DNA of 64,000 nt. It comes from Lentisphaerae bacterium WC36 (lineage in GTDB: Bacteria; Verrucomicrobiota; Lentisphaeria; Victivallales; SZUA-371). The position numbers and the translations under genes are program-made. Every line of letters starts with the position of its first letter. Positions within the stretch are counted from its first letter, which is position 1. Under the pieces are notes generated by a model. The model had not been told where the DNA came from. It saw nothing but the letters and a program-made list of their open reading frames with translations, and made no database searches. The stretch is from contig CP085689.1 of assembly GCA_020683205.1 (NCBI GenBank), positions 1,736,001-1,800,000 of the forward strand, written 5' to 3'. Positions 34,259 through 42,630 of this stretch are shown here, piece by piece.

Positions 34259-35725
34259 ATGAAAAAATTACATCTTACTGATAGAATATTTTTAGAATCA
34301 GGTGATTGCAAGAATTTGGATAAGACTCAACAATATGCTATGCTTAGAATGTTTCAAGGTCAAAATGTGTTTCTTACTGGAGAAGCTGGTTCTGGTAAGT
34401 CTCATGTCGTTAAATTATTTTTAGAAAACACTAGAAGTACTGTTACAGTTATTGCTCCTACTGGAACAGCCGCTCTTAATATTAATGGACGAACAATGAC
34501 TAATGTATTAATGAGTTCCCCAGTACACTTTAAGTTTAAGCTTGGTAATAAGTGCAAAAACTCTGATTCTATTCCTGATAAAATTTTTGTCAGTGATATT
34601 ATTTTAATCGATGAGATTTCAATGATTAGAATGTCTGAATTTGAAATTCTTGATAAGGCTCTCAGGAAATTTACAGGCAATCTTGATCAGTCTTTTGGAG
34701 GTAAGCAAATTATTGTAGTAGGTGATTTTTGTCAATTACAACCTGTTTATGAGCGTAAGTTTGAATTTGACTATTATAAACGTATTTATGGAGGAGAGTA
34801 TATTTTTCAAACTGATATGTGGCGCGATGCAAACTTTGAAAATATCTTCCTTAATACTATTCATCGTCAAAATGATAATAGCTTCAAAGAAATCCTTAAC
34901 GAATTACGTTTTGGGGTTCTAACAGAAAATAATTTTAACCTACTGGCAAAGCGTTTTAAACCTTTAGCTAGCCCAGATGATAAAACAATCTGTCTGTGTC
35001 CAACAATCAAGCAGCGAGATAAGTTTAATGCTTTGGCATTTAAAGATAATCCTGAGCCTGCTCATACTTTTAATAGAAAGATTAATGGATCTGTTCTCAA
35101 ACCTAACGTTGCACCATTAACTGTAAAATTAAAAAATAATCAAAAAGTAATGGTGAATAGAAATATCTACGATGGAGATTCATTATTATTGGTGAATGGA
35201 GATGTTGGAGTTATAAAAAATATTAATGAAGATACTAATGCTGTCGAAATTGATTTTAGTATAAGTAAAGAAGATCACAAGTTTAAGCGGATTACACTTT
35301 TTCACGCTGAATGGTCTGAGTGGGCTAATTACGCTGAGAAAATGAAAAATTCTAAATATAAGCATAAATCAGCTAAATTAGGTTCAATAAGACAAATGCC
35401 GTTAGTTTCAGCGTACGCACTAACAATTCACAAAGCTCAAGGTAAAACTTTAGAGAAAGTTCATATCACTAATGATAATTTTTTTGCACCATATCAGTTT
35501 TATACAGCATTAAGTCGAGCAAAGTGCTTAGATGATATTACCCTTGAATATCCATTAAGTCCCGATATGATTTCAGTAGATTACACTATTACAGAATTTT
35601 ATCAAAACTTACAAACTGCTAATATCACGGATTTTAACATTAAAGAGCATATCAAAATAGAGAATCATGAGATAATAGATTTGGATTTTGTCGACTTTTA
35701 TGTGAGATATTGCCTCAATCAATAA
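34259..35725 (+). CDS. Pif1-like DNA helicase
   Basis: 488 aa. Walker A VFLTGEAGSGKSHVVKLFL, motif Ia VIAPTGTAALNINGRTM, Walker B DIILIDEISMI, motif III GGKQIIVVGDFCQLQPV, and C-terminal motifs PLVSAYALTIHKAQGKTLEKVHI and FYTALSRAK define superfamily 1B helicases of the Pif1/RecD2 group. It would unwind DNA 5' to 3' during replication of the element. Ribosome binding site GGGAG; strong terminator downstream. Confidence 0.9.
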   Translation: MKKLHLTDRIFLESGDCKNLDKTQQYAMLRMFQGQNVFLTGEAGSGKSHVVKLFLENTRSTVTVIAPTGTAALNINGRTMTNVLMSSPVHFKFKLGNKCKNSDSIPDKIFVSDIILIDEISMIRMSEFEILDKALRKFTGNLDQSFGGKQIIVVGDFCQLQPVYERKFEFDYYKRIYGGEYIFQTDMWRDANFENIFLNTIHRQNDNSFKEILNELRFGVLTENNFNLLAKRFKPLASPDDKTICLCPTIKQRDKFNALAFKDNPEPAHTFNRKINGSVLKPNVAPLTVKLKNNQKVMVNRNIYDGDSLLLVNGDVGVIKNINEDTNAVEIDFSISKEDHKFKRITLFHAEWSEWANYAEKMKNSKYKHKSAKLGSIRQMPLVSAYALTIHKAQGKTLEKVHITNDNFFAPYQFYTALSRAKCLDDITLEYPLSPDMISVDYTITEFYQNLQTANITDFNIKEHIKIENHEIIDLDFVDFYVRYCLNQ

Positions 35726-35791
35726 TCAAACGAGGTTCTATAAAAATACAAGAAAAAAAATTTATGCAATAATATTATATTACAATATGAA

Positions 35792-35829
35792 AAAGCTACT
35801 AGGTGGGGTAATTCTCACCTAATAGCTTT
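35792..35829. terminator. Terminator after the helicase gene
   Basis: AAAGCTACTAGGTG (from 35792) pairs with CACCTAATAGCTTT (to 35829) with one mismatch, flanked by A-rich and T-rich sequence, so it may work in both directions. It separates the convergent helicase and lipoprotein genes. Confidence 0.8.
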
Positions 35830-35898
35830 AGTTTTATTTTATGGAGTTATTCTTAAATTTCCGTATTTATTTTCAAATTCCAAAATATTTTTAGTTGC

Positions 35899-36243
35899 TT
35901 ACCAACGTGGTAAATCACCATAAACTTCAACATATAATTCGCCATTTTCATTGATTTGAGCTGTGTATTTAATAGGAGTTTTTGTATCGATTGAACCAGA
36001 AAAACTATAGTGCAAATCAGCCTCTGAAGTTGACTTTTTAATATCTTTATTCACTTCAACTGTGCGAATATTTTCTATTTTCGCATACTTCAAAGACCTT
36101 ACGCCTGTGTTTTCCTTTACTATACTAATAACTAATTCTTTTACCTGTTCATCGCTTCCCATTGGGGTCGGCTTTGAACATCCTGTTAAAATAACCGCCA
36201 CTATCGTTACCAACATTATTGTAAACAATTTTAAAAACTTCAT
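35899..36243 (-). CDS. Small lipoprotein
   Basis: 114 aa from the ATG at 36243 (AAGGAAAAA upstream); the longer frame from 36288 is less likely. Signal peptide MKFLKLFTIMLVTIVAVILTGC with lipobox LTGC. The mature part has a compact beta-rich pattern (ADLHYSFSGSIDTKTPIKYTAQI). Function unknown. It is 63 bp downstream of a membrane protein gene on the same strand. Confidence 0.65.
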   Translation of the reverse strand: MKFLKLFTIMLVTIVAVILTGCSKPTPMGSDEQVKELVISIVKENTGVRSLKYAKIENIRTVEVNKDIKKSTSEADLHYSFSGSIDTKTPIKYTAQINENGELYVEVYGDLPRW

Positions 36244-36305
36244 TACATTTTTTCCTTTTAGTTTTATATAATTTAAATTCTTTTTCATATTCCATTTCCT
36301 TTTAA

Positions 36306-36659
36306 TTACGAAATTACGCTTAAAATCACATTGCGAAACGCATTAATCATCCAGCCAACAACAATTAAAAAGCTGACCCCTCGATTAAAAATATTGAATG
36401 GACATACTTTGCCACGACGTTTATAATAGGCATTTCCAAAAACGATAATCGCAAAACATCCAGATAACGTCAAAATCTCTAACAAATTCATATACCACGG
36501 ATTACCCAGATAGACGTTCGTAAGGCTGGGTACCAATAATAATAACCAAAAGAACCATTGACGGCGAAATATTGGGACATCCGCATATTCTTCATACTCT
36601 TTAAATTTAAACAGCGATTCAACGATTTTGTTGCGTGAACTTTTTTGACAATTTTCCAT
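36306..36659 (-). CDS. Three-span membrane protein
   Basis: 117 aa from the ATG at 36659, preceded by GGAG. Hydrophobic segments at about residues 37-55, 58-78 and 92-112, with a positively charged loop (YYKRRGKVCP). No family recognised. It lies directly downstream (on the minus strand) of a structured RNA element and its terminator, so its expression may depend on that leader. Confidence 0.55.
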   Translation of the reverse strand: MENCQKSSRNKIVESLFKFKEYEEYADVPIFRRQWFFWLLLLVPSLTNVYLGNPWYMNLLEILTLSGCFAIIVFGNAYYKRRGKVCPFNIFNRGVSFLIVVGWMINAFRNVILSVIS

Positions 36660-36699
36660 TTTACACTCCATAAAATTAGAACTAAGTTAAATTATTATT

Positions 36700-36722
36700 G
36701 ATCGTCAAAAAAAATGACGATC
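36700..36722. terminator. Hairpin between RNA element 1 and the membrane protein gene
   Basis: GATCGTCA (36700-36707) pairs perfectly with TGACGATC (36715-36722) around an A-run. It is a possible second terminator or anti-terminator on the minus strand. Confidence 0.4.
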
Positions 36723-36770
36723 ATTCGATTATTTCAGCTCTTTTATGAAGTGGAAGCAAAATGCAGGCAC

Positions 36771-37035
36771 AAAAAAAGAGCGTATTCAAATTCCTACACA
36801 TGTTTCAAGGTTACGCCAATAACCTACATACGAATGCAGAAAAAGAATACGCTCAAAATATCTATAAAGCCGTATTCAAAAAAAATACAGCTTGAAAAAC
36901 AGTCTTTATAGATATAGTGAACGGTATCTTTCAGTTCTTTCGTTAGCGTTTCGTATGTAAAAAATTTGGCGTATTTTGAAACAAAACGCAGAAATAGTGA
37001 AAGTAAACACTATAAATTATTCAATTGTACTAAAA
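36771..37035 (-). ncRNA. Structured RNA element, copy 1
   Basis: Read on the minus strand. A 17-bp box AGTACAATTGAAT-type (37019-37035) and TATAGT (37009-37014) mark the probable 5' end. Two stems follow: ATCTATAAAG (36860-36869) with CTTTATAGAT (36904-36913), and GAGCGTATTC (36778-36787) with GAATACGCTC (36845-36854), then seven T (36771-36777). The first stem encloses an inner hairpin AGC-GTATT/AATAC-GCT, the second AGGTT/AACCT. Copy 2 has the same plan with compensatory base changes. It may be a stand-alone RNA or the leader of the membrane protein gene. No family recognised. Confidence 0.65.
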
Positions 37036-37132
37036 ACTAATACCTAAAAAATCAAATTGCAAACCAAAAGCAATAAAAACATCAAAACTACAATTTCAGA
37101 ATAATGATAAAATTACATTAAGCAAAATGCTA

Positions 37133-37312
37133 CTAACCTTGCAACGTTAACAAATAACCATGCACTTTATTTTTCTTATTATCGTTGGAGGTGCTGATTG
37201 AAAAACATTCTAAAATAGCTCCTTCAAAGTCTCCGTTCTCATACTCCTCTTTGGAATAATATTTTACTTTATGTGGCGAATTCGTTTCCTGATCATTTTG
37301 CTTTTGGGACAT
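37133..37312 (-). CDS. Hidden small gene between the RNA copies (59 aa)
   Basis: ATG at 37312 with GAGGAAAAA upstream; stop at 37133. The product MSQKQNDQETNSPHKVKYYS... is hydrophilic, with KEEYENGDFEGAILECFSIS and a C-terminal VHGYLLTLQG. It is the only coding sequence between RNA copies 2 and 1, in the same orientation. Function unknown. Confidence 0.55.
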   Translation of the reverse strand: MSQKQNDQETNSPHKVKYYSKEEYENGDFEGAILECFSISTSNDNKKNKVHGYLLTLQG

Positions 37313-37414
37313 CGTTTTTCCTCATTAATTTGTTGACTATTATTTGATTAAATGAGAACTACTAAACTTAAAACTTCCTAAAAAAATTCTATAACGCCCC
37401 TGCATTTTAAGCAT

Positions 37415-37673
37415 AAAAAAAGAGCGTATTTAAATCTTCACATCTAAAGTAGGGCTAGACCTAATAGCCTCGCAAAAAATGCAAAAACAAAAATACGCTC
37501 AAAATATCTATAACAGCCGTATTCAAAAATACTGCTGTTGAATAAACACGGTTATAGATACAATGAACGCCCTTAAATATTTGTTTACGTTTTTTTGCTA
37601 AAAATTTGGTCTATTTTATTGTAAAACGTCAAAATACAAAGGGTATCACTATACTAATTCAATTGTACTAAAA
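37415..37673 (-). ncRNA. Structured RNA element, copy 2
   Basis: Same plan as copy 1, on the minus strand: the 17-bp box at 37657-37673, TATAGT at 37648-37653, stem ATCTATAAC (37506-37514) with GTTATAGAT (37551-37559), terminator stem GAGCGTATTT (37422-37431) with AAATACGCTC (37491-37500), and seven T (37415-37421). In both main stems a base pair differs from copy 1 and the partner base differs too, which supports a selected RNA structure. The next gene downstream is the 59-aa ORF. Confidence 0.65.
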
Positions 37674-37985
37674 TTTAATCCTTAAAAAAATAGATTACAA
37701 ATCAAAAGTAATAAAAATCGCAAAACAACAAGAAGATAATAATGATAAAATTTTATATTTGGTGTAAATTGACTAGCATTTGAATAAAGATAATGCTAGT
37801 TTAAAAGTGCTAATTTATTTTTTATAAAAAACGGTGTTAAACGATGAAAAAGAAAGTGGAATTATAAAACCAAAGCATTGTGGTTATAAAAAATTTGTAA
37901 CTATGCTAAAGAAATTAGCTTAAAAATAATTAAGAAAGAAAAAGGTCGTAATTATAAAAAAATATTAATTAAAAGTGGTTTAAAA
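37674..37985. other. AT-rich gap with coding debris
   Basis: No gene of useful length. Short open pieces such as ATGAAAAAGAAAGTGGAATTATAA (from 37843) end quickly. It may contain the promoter of the next operon and remnants of an older gene. Confidence 0.4.
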
Positions 37986-39272
37986 ATGTTTAATTTTTTG
38001 AAATCAATTTCCTCAAAAAATAAAAATGTGAAATGGTCTGAAATTGAGAATCTTTTTGAGGGCAATCTTATTGCTACCAGTAATAAAAAACAAACAAATA
38101 AAGTCAATAATCCATGGATTCAAAATAGTTTGAATGGACTTTTAAATGTAACTCCATCATTACCTTCAGCAGTAAATAGCAATAAATATTTAAAGGTTAT
38201 TGGTCCTCCTGAAGCCTTTGATGGCAAATTAATCCATCAAATTGACAGAGATGGTAATATCCTTGGAGGTCTAACTAACAAGAAAGACAAAAAAATTGTC
38301 AGACAAAAAAGATTTGACAGTGCAAATGACTTGAAATCTCCTGCAATAGCTGCTACAATTTTTCAAATAGCAAGCGTAGCCACATCGCAATATTATCTTC
38401 ATAATATTTCTAATAGTCTATCTAACATTAATAATAAAATGGCTGATATTTGTCAAAATATTGAAAATAAAAAATATAGTAAAATCAAAACAGCAAATGA
38501 AATTATTGAAGAAATATATTACGGAAATATGAAAATTATTGAAAGGACTGGCTCTATTATTTGGCAACCTAGAGATAATATGGAATTTTGGACACGAATG
38601 AGTCATGCTGAAACATCATTAAGAGAAAATTTATATGTATTAGAATCTGAAATTAAACAACAATTTAATGGAATGATACAACAAATAGTTGATAAAGATG
38701 GTAATAGAATCAAGGAATCCTATAGAAATCATACAGTACTTTTAAAAAAGTTGAAAGAATTCCATAACTCTAACACGCCATATTTTTATATAATGGCTAT
38801 AAAAGGGTTAATGCAATGGTATCAATTAACTCTTGCTTTTGACTCTCACAAAATTAATGATTTTAGTTTATTTTCAAATGGACGTTATGATCAAATGGTA
38901 AAATTTGTTAAAGAAAGAACTATTTTCTTAAATAAATTAAAAGAAAACTATGAAATTATTTTTTCTAGACCTAACGGTAAATCATTTATAGACAATTTAA
39001 TTGATTTTTCTTTTGCCTTACCAGGACATTTTATTCCTGGTGGATTTGCTACCACATCATTAACAGTAAAAGCTGCTAGCGATTACAGAAGCAAAAGTTT
39101 TAATAAAAATAAAGAGCAGATTACAAAAAACATAGATTTTGAAAATTCATTTTTAAACTCAGTAATTAATAATTTTAATCAAATGTCAAACTCTTTTAAA
39201 ACTAAATCAAATTTTTATATATTGCATGATACTTCTAATAATAAATTATCTTTAGAAATAGAAGTTGATTAA
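37986..39272 (+). CDS. Unrecognised 428-aa protein
   Basis: Mostly helical, Asn/Lys/Ile-rich. It has a polar N-terminus, a possible amphipathic segment at ~110-135 (SPAIAATIFQIASVATSQYYL), long helices, and a Gly/Phe-rich hydrophobic stretch at ~335-360 (FSFALPGHFIPGGFATTSLTV). No enzyme motif. The 140-aa gene 15 bp downstream is probably co-transcribed. A two-gene effector/partner unit is possible, but nothing in the sequence proves it. Confidence 0.5.
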   Translation: MFNFLKSISSKNKNVKWSEIENLFEGNLIATSNKKQTNKVNNPWIQNSLNGLLNVTPSLPSAVNSNKYLKVIGPPEAFDGKLIHQIDRDGNILGGLTNKKDKKIVRQKRFDSANDLKSPAIAATIFQIASVATSQYYLHNISNSLSNINNKMADICQNIENKKYSKIKTANEIIEEIYYGNMKIIERTGSIIWQPRDNMEFWTRMSHAETSLRENLYVLESEIKQQFNGMIQQIVDKDGNRIKESYRNHTVLLKKLKEFHNSNTPYFYIMAIKGLMQWYQLTLAFDSHKINDFSLFSNGRYDQMVKFVKERTIFLNKLKENYEIIFSRPNGKSFIDNLIDFSFALPGHFIPGGFATTSLTVKAASDYRSKSFNKNKEQITKNIDFENSFLNSVINNFNQMSNSFKTKSNFYILHDTSNNKLSLEIEVD

Positions 39273-39287
39273 GGGGATATATAATTT

Positions 39288-39710
39288 ATGAAAATTCCGT
39301 TGGATCATAAAGAAATAAACTCATTGTTAAACAAATTTGCAACTGATAAAATTGAATTATTAGAATGTCAAGATAATAAACTAAAAGTTGAAGTTGAAGC
39401 TCCAATTTCAAACATTTGGGCTTATTTATTTCCAGAAATTTCTAAGTGTGGAAAAACTATTTTTATTAAAATTGAATTAAATAGTTCAATACTGCAAGGC
39501 TTTGCTAAAGTTGCAAATTTCTTCAAAATTGGAGCAGTTGATCAAATTGTAAAATATTCTGAAGGATTGGTTAAAAAAGAAGAGGATGATTTATTAAGTA
39601 TTTCACTAGATAAAATATATGAAAAGTATAATGTTGAAATTACTCCGCAAATAGAAAATCTATCTTTAGAGAATAATAACATAATAGCTCAGTTGTCTTG
39701 GGTTAATTAA
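39288..39710 (+). CDS. Unrecognised 140-aa partner protein
   Basis: Alternating beta-rich and helical segments (KLKVEVEAPISNIWAYLFPEI, then TIFIKIELNSS, DQIVKYSEGLVKKEEDDLL). It has no signal peptide or membrane helix. It follows the 428-aa gene by 15 bp with GGGG upstream, so the two likely act together. Family unknown. Confidence 0.5.
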   Translation: MKIPLDHKEINSLLNKFATDKIELLECQDNKLKVEVEAPISNIWAYLFPEISKCGKTIFIKIELNSSILQGFAKVANFFKIGAVDQIVKYSEGLVKKEEDDLLSISLDKIYEKYNVEITPQIENLSLENNNIIAQLSWVN

Positions 39711-39889
39711 ACATAGTAATAAAAAGATGAAATAATAAGATTTTTTTATCTATTTTATGATTTAACAATTTTTATATTAAAATGGATCTCGAATAAATTA
39801 TATTTATATATTGCCTCTTTGATTAATGGAAAATGTGTAGAATTTTAGTCAAATTTTCAACATTTAAACTAAATCAAGGAGGTAATTTC

Positions 39890-40261
39890 ATGATTATTGA
39901 TCCCAATAAATATGATAAACACTACTCTGAAAAAAAATTCTTTAGCAAATTAAAGAAAATTCTTAAATCTTTAATTTCAAAGGCATTGGAACAAATCATC
40001 ACATTGTATGTTCTACTCAAAAGTGATGACGTGCCGCTTTACGCTAAAACTCTGATTATTGCGACACTTGGCTATCTGATTTGTCCAATTGACATTATTC
40101 CAGATTTTATTCCTGGAGGGCTTGTCGATGACCTGATGGCTATTGGCTGTGTGCTTGCTGAACTCAATTTTTACAACACCAAAGAAACTCAAGCCGAAGT
40201 TGATGAAATAATCAAATCAATTTTTGGTGACGAAAAGTTTCACTACGAACGCAAAGAATAA
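39890..40261 (+). CDS. YkvA/DUF1232 membrane protein
   Basis: 123 aa from the ATG at 39890, which follows a perfect AAGGAGGT site; the frame is open further upstream but without a good start. PLYAKTLIIATLGYLICPIDIIPDFIPGGLVDDLMAIGCVLAEL is the DUF1232/YkvA signature (YLxxPIDLIPDxIP). Role not known. Confidence 0.85.
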   Translation: MIIDPNKYDKHYSEKKFFSKLKKILKSLISKALEQIITLYVLLKSDDVPLYAKTLIIATLGYLICPIDIIPDFIPGGLVDDLMAIGCVLAELNFYNTKETQAEVDEIIKSIFGDEKFHYERKE

Positions 40262-40348
40262 ACAAAATCCACGACTAAAATTCTACAACATTAATCACCT
40301 CCTATTACCACAAAATTACTTAAATTCAAAATATATGGAGACAAGATT

Positions 40349-40759
40349 ATGTTAAAATTACATGCTTCTTATTCGAAAAAAGTTCCTGCAGAGGAAAAGT
40401 ATTCAAGTCATAGCTTTCACGCTTCAGTTGAGGTTGAATTGCCTGATGGTTTAGCTGAAAATGAACTGCAAAATCGCATTCATCAAACCTTCAAAATGGT
40501 GCGAAATTCAGTTGAAAATGAAATCAGAAATCCTAATTATTCTCAGCAGAACAATTCACAAAATCAAATTAATAATCAAAATCCACCGCAACAAAATGCT
40601 TCAAACGATGTTGCAAGTCCAAAGCAAATTAAATATTTACTGGATTTGTTAAACCAAAGCAACACCCCAATTCAAAACGTCATTAATCGTTTCAATGTCA
40701 ATAGCCTACAAGAATTAACCCGCAAGCAGTGTAGTCAATTAATCGATGAAAGTCAGTAG
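40349..40759 (+). CDS. Conserved small protein of the nuclease/MoxR/VWA module
   Basis: 136 aa. The N-terminal ~60 residues (HASYSKKVPAEEKYSSHSFHASVEVELPDGLAENELQNRIHQTF) form a compact conserved block. A Gln/Asn-rich linker follows, then a C-terminal helical domain (ASPKQIKYLLDLLNQ ... SLQELTRKQCSQLID). This two-part protein is, to my knowledge, regularly found beside Cas4-like nuclease and CobS/CobT-like genes in integrative elements. It may bind DNA or the nuclease. The stop codon lies in an intergenic repeat. Confidence 0.6.
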   Translation: MLKLHASYSKKVPAEEKYSSHSFHASVEVELPDGLAENELQNRIHQTFKMVRNSVENEIRNPNYSQQNNSQNQINNQNPPQQNASNDVASPKQIKYLLDLLNQSNTPIQNVINRFNVNSLQELTRKQCSQLIDESQ

Positions 40760-40800
40760 CACTGACAGGCATTGTAATTCGCTTCGCTCATGGCAAAGTA
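40753..40800 (+). repeat. Intergenic repeat, copy 1
   Basis: TCAGTAGCACTGA (small hairpin) followed by CAGGCATTGTAATTCGCT and CTCATGGCAAAG. Nearly the same 48 bp occurs at 48661-48708; part of it (AATTCGCTTCGCTCATG) is also near 42325. Confidence 0.8.
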
Positions 40801-40829
40801 GCCTTAAAGTTTAAAGTGAAACTCTAACA

Positions 40830-40934
40830 TTGGCGTGAGCTAATTGCGTAATCATTTTAAAAGTTGAAATAAAAATAGTTTTTTATGAAAATTTTAAAAT
40901 ATAAATCTACAAAACAATCAAACAAGAAAAACAC
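40830..40934 (+). repeat. Upstream repeat of leader A
   Basis: TTGGCGTGAGC to CAAACAAGAAAAA is almost identical to 42414-42518 upstream of leader B, so the promoter and leader have been duplicated as one unit. Confidence 0.85.
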
Positions 40935-41024
40935 GTCTCCATCACAAATGCAGACAAAACTGCGAACCCCGTTCCGAATCGTATTCGGGCGGGATCGAAC
41001 GTCGAAACGTTCGCCGTCGGAGAC
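40935..41024 (+). promoter_or_regulatory. Structured leader RNA, copy A
   Basis: 90 nt closed by GTCTCC (40935-40940) and GGAGAC (41019-41024). Inside are GCAG/CTGC (40950-40963), CCGAA/TTCGG (40974-40988) and GAACGT-CGAA-ACGTTC (40997-41012). The ribosome binding site GAGGAAA and the ATG follow within 17 nt. Copies B and C precede the ATPase and VWA genes. Confidence 0.75.
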
Positions 41025-41040
41025 AAATAGAGGAAAAGCT

Positions 41041-42159
41041 ATGAATATTATAAAAAATCTGGAGTCAGCTCTCGTTAAACATGGTGCTGAACATACGGCA
41101 TCAACGCTGGGTGACCGCACAAAATATATTGGGATGTCCGATATCGCAAAAGGTGCTGAATGTTTGCGTTCGGCGGTTGCTGGCAAGTTGGGTGTAAAAG
41201 GTAAAAATAATTGCCTAAATAAACAATTAATTTTACAGCGTGGTCATTGGTTCGAAGGTGGATTGGTTGAAGCGTTGAGAGGTAACAGTCAGCCGTTTTT
41301 TGAGCAACTTGAGATTGCAGTCAATGTTGATGGCGTACCGATTAAAGGACATCTTGATATGGTGTTTTTAAGTGCGGATGAAATTCATGTTGTTGAGGTT
41401 AAAAGCATGGAAGTGATTCCAAATGAAATCTATCAATCGTATAAAATGCAGCTTTATGCTCAGCTGGGATTTTTAGAAAAGTACTTTAACGAACCATGTT
41501 TTAGTTTGCAGGATTCGCACGTTGAAATTTTGCATCAGAGTTTAACGTTATCTGAAATTGTAGAGCAAACTTTCAACATGAAATTAAGTTCAAATCCAAG
41601 TATCAAAGGATCGATATTAGCAGTTTCAATGACTGAAGCGAAATCATTCGATGGCTTTGAGCCAGATGCTAATCGCACACTTCAAGCTGAGTTAATTGCT
41701 AAAGAAATTTGGCAGAACTCTCAAGAGCTTCTCAATGGCCATAAAACGCTAAATGATGTTGAATATTGCCTCAAGTTTTATCCATTATGCGATTGGTGTG
41801 AAGTACAAAATAATTGTCCGAAATTTACCGCAGTAAAATTAGCTAATGATAATTTTGACAGCTTCATAAATGATTTAAAACAGATGAAAATCGATAAGAA
41901 AAAATTAGCTGAATTGATAAAGATTAAGGAAAATAATTTAATTAAATTTTATCAAAATAACAACCTAATCAACGACTGGTTAGAGACGGTAAATTATCGC
42001 TTCAAGGTATCCGATATCAACGGCAGAAACACGATTAACATCAAGGAACTCTGCAAAGAAATCAAGCTAATCATTGGCGAATCCCAAGTCGAAACGCTAA
42101 TCCAAAAGCACACCAAACAAGGTAATCCTTACAGTCGTTTGCAAATTAGTAAGTTGTAG
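41041..42159 (+). CDS. Cas4-like PD-(D/E)XK nuclease
   Basis: 372 aa from the ATG at 41041; the frame is open further upstream through the leader RNA, which is not coding. QRGHWFEGGLVEAL, then VPIKGHLDMVFLSADEIHVVEVKSMEV, is the PD-(D/E)XK core (D...E-x-K). QLYAQLGFLEKYF is the QxxxY motif of the RecB/Cas4 clade. YCLKFYPLCDWCEVQNNCPKF adds Cys residues that may hold an iron-sulfur cluster. It would be an exonuclease, for recombination or defence, in the module with the MoxR-like, DUF3150 and VWA proteins. Confidence 0.75.
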   Translation: MNIIKNLESALVKHGAEHTASTLGDRTKYIGMSDIAKGAECLRSAVAGKLGVKGKNNCLNKQLILQRGHWFEGGLVEALRGNSQPFFEQLEIAVNVDGVPIKGHLDMVFLSADEIHVVEVKSMEVIPNEIYQSYKMQLYAQLGFLEKYFNEPCFSLQDSHVEILHQSLTLSEIVEQTFNMKLSSNPSIKGSILAVSMTEAKSFDGFEPDANRTLQAELIAKEIWQNSQELLNGHKTLNDVEYCLKFYPLCDWCEVQNNCPKFTAVKLANDNFDSFINDLKQMKIDKKKLAELIKIKENNLIKFYQNNNLINDWLETVNYRFKVSDINGRNTINIKELCKEIKLIIGESQVETLIQKHTKQGNPYSRLQISKL

Positions 42160-42413
42160 GTTAATGATTGCTCCGCAGGGCAACGGTTCCGCCGTTGCAT
42201 CACGCCTCCGTACGACGGAGTGCGTTTATACTGAGTGGGTTGCGATTGTGTACTGCAGACGTGTTTTTGCTTACAGATTATGTTGTGAAACTCTATTGAA
42301 ATCTGCACAAAGTGCAGATTTATAATTCGCTTCGCTCATGTTTTCAATTACGATTTTCACAACGATAGCACATAGCAACGCACGCCTTAAACTTCAACAT
42401 GGAACCTTAAATT
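42160..42413. other. Hairpin-rich gap after the nuclease gene
   Basis: No ORF. It has a perfect hairpin AAATCTGCAC (42299-42308) with GTGCAGATTT (42312-42321), likely a terminator, short GC-rich palindromes near 42,180-42,225, and a fragment of the AATTCGCTTCGCTCATG repeat. Confidence 0.55.
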
Positions 42414-42518
42414 TTGGCGTGAGCAAATTGCGAATTCATTTTAAAAGTTGAAATAAAAATAGTTTTTTATGAAAATTTTAAAATATAAATCTACAAAAAA
42501 TCAAACAAGAAAAAACAA

Positions 42519-42609
42519 GTCTCCAATACAAATATAAAACTAGCTACGAACATCGTACCGAGTCCTACTCGGGCGTGATCAAACGGCGAAAGCGTTTGCC
42601 GTCGGAGAC
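42519..42609 (+). promoter_or_regulatory. Structured leader RNA, copy B
   Basis: 91 nt closed by GTCTCC (42519-42524) and GGAGAC (42604-42609). The inner stems are CCGAG/CTCGG (42558-42572) and AAACG-C/G-CGTTT with a GAAA loop (42581-42597, one bulged G). These stems differ from copies A and C, but pairing is kept. The first small stem is weak here. AAAGGAAA and the ATPase ATG follow. Confidence 0.75.
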
Positions 42610-42630
42610 AAAACTAAAGGAAATAAAGTC

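Noticed and set aside
36714-36911. 65-residue ORF on the plus strand
   Set aside because: It lies inside the minus-strand structured RNA, is Lys/Tyr-rich low-complexity sequence, and lacks a ribosome binding site.
36771-37673. Possible retron msr-msd pair
   Set aside because: No reverse transcriptase gene is adjacent; the only one belongs to the group II intron 7.5 kb away. Both copies end as terminators on the minus strand.
40885-41040. N-terminal extension of the nuclease gene
   Set aside because: It runs through the structured leader, is basic and low-complexity, and the ATG at 41041 has a proper ribosome binding site.
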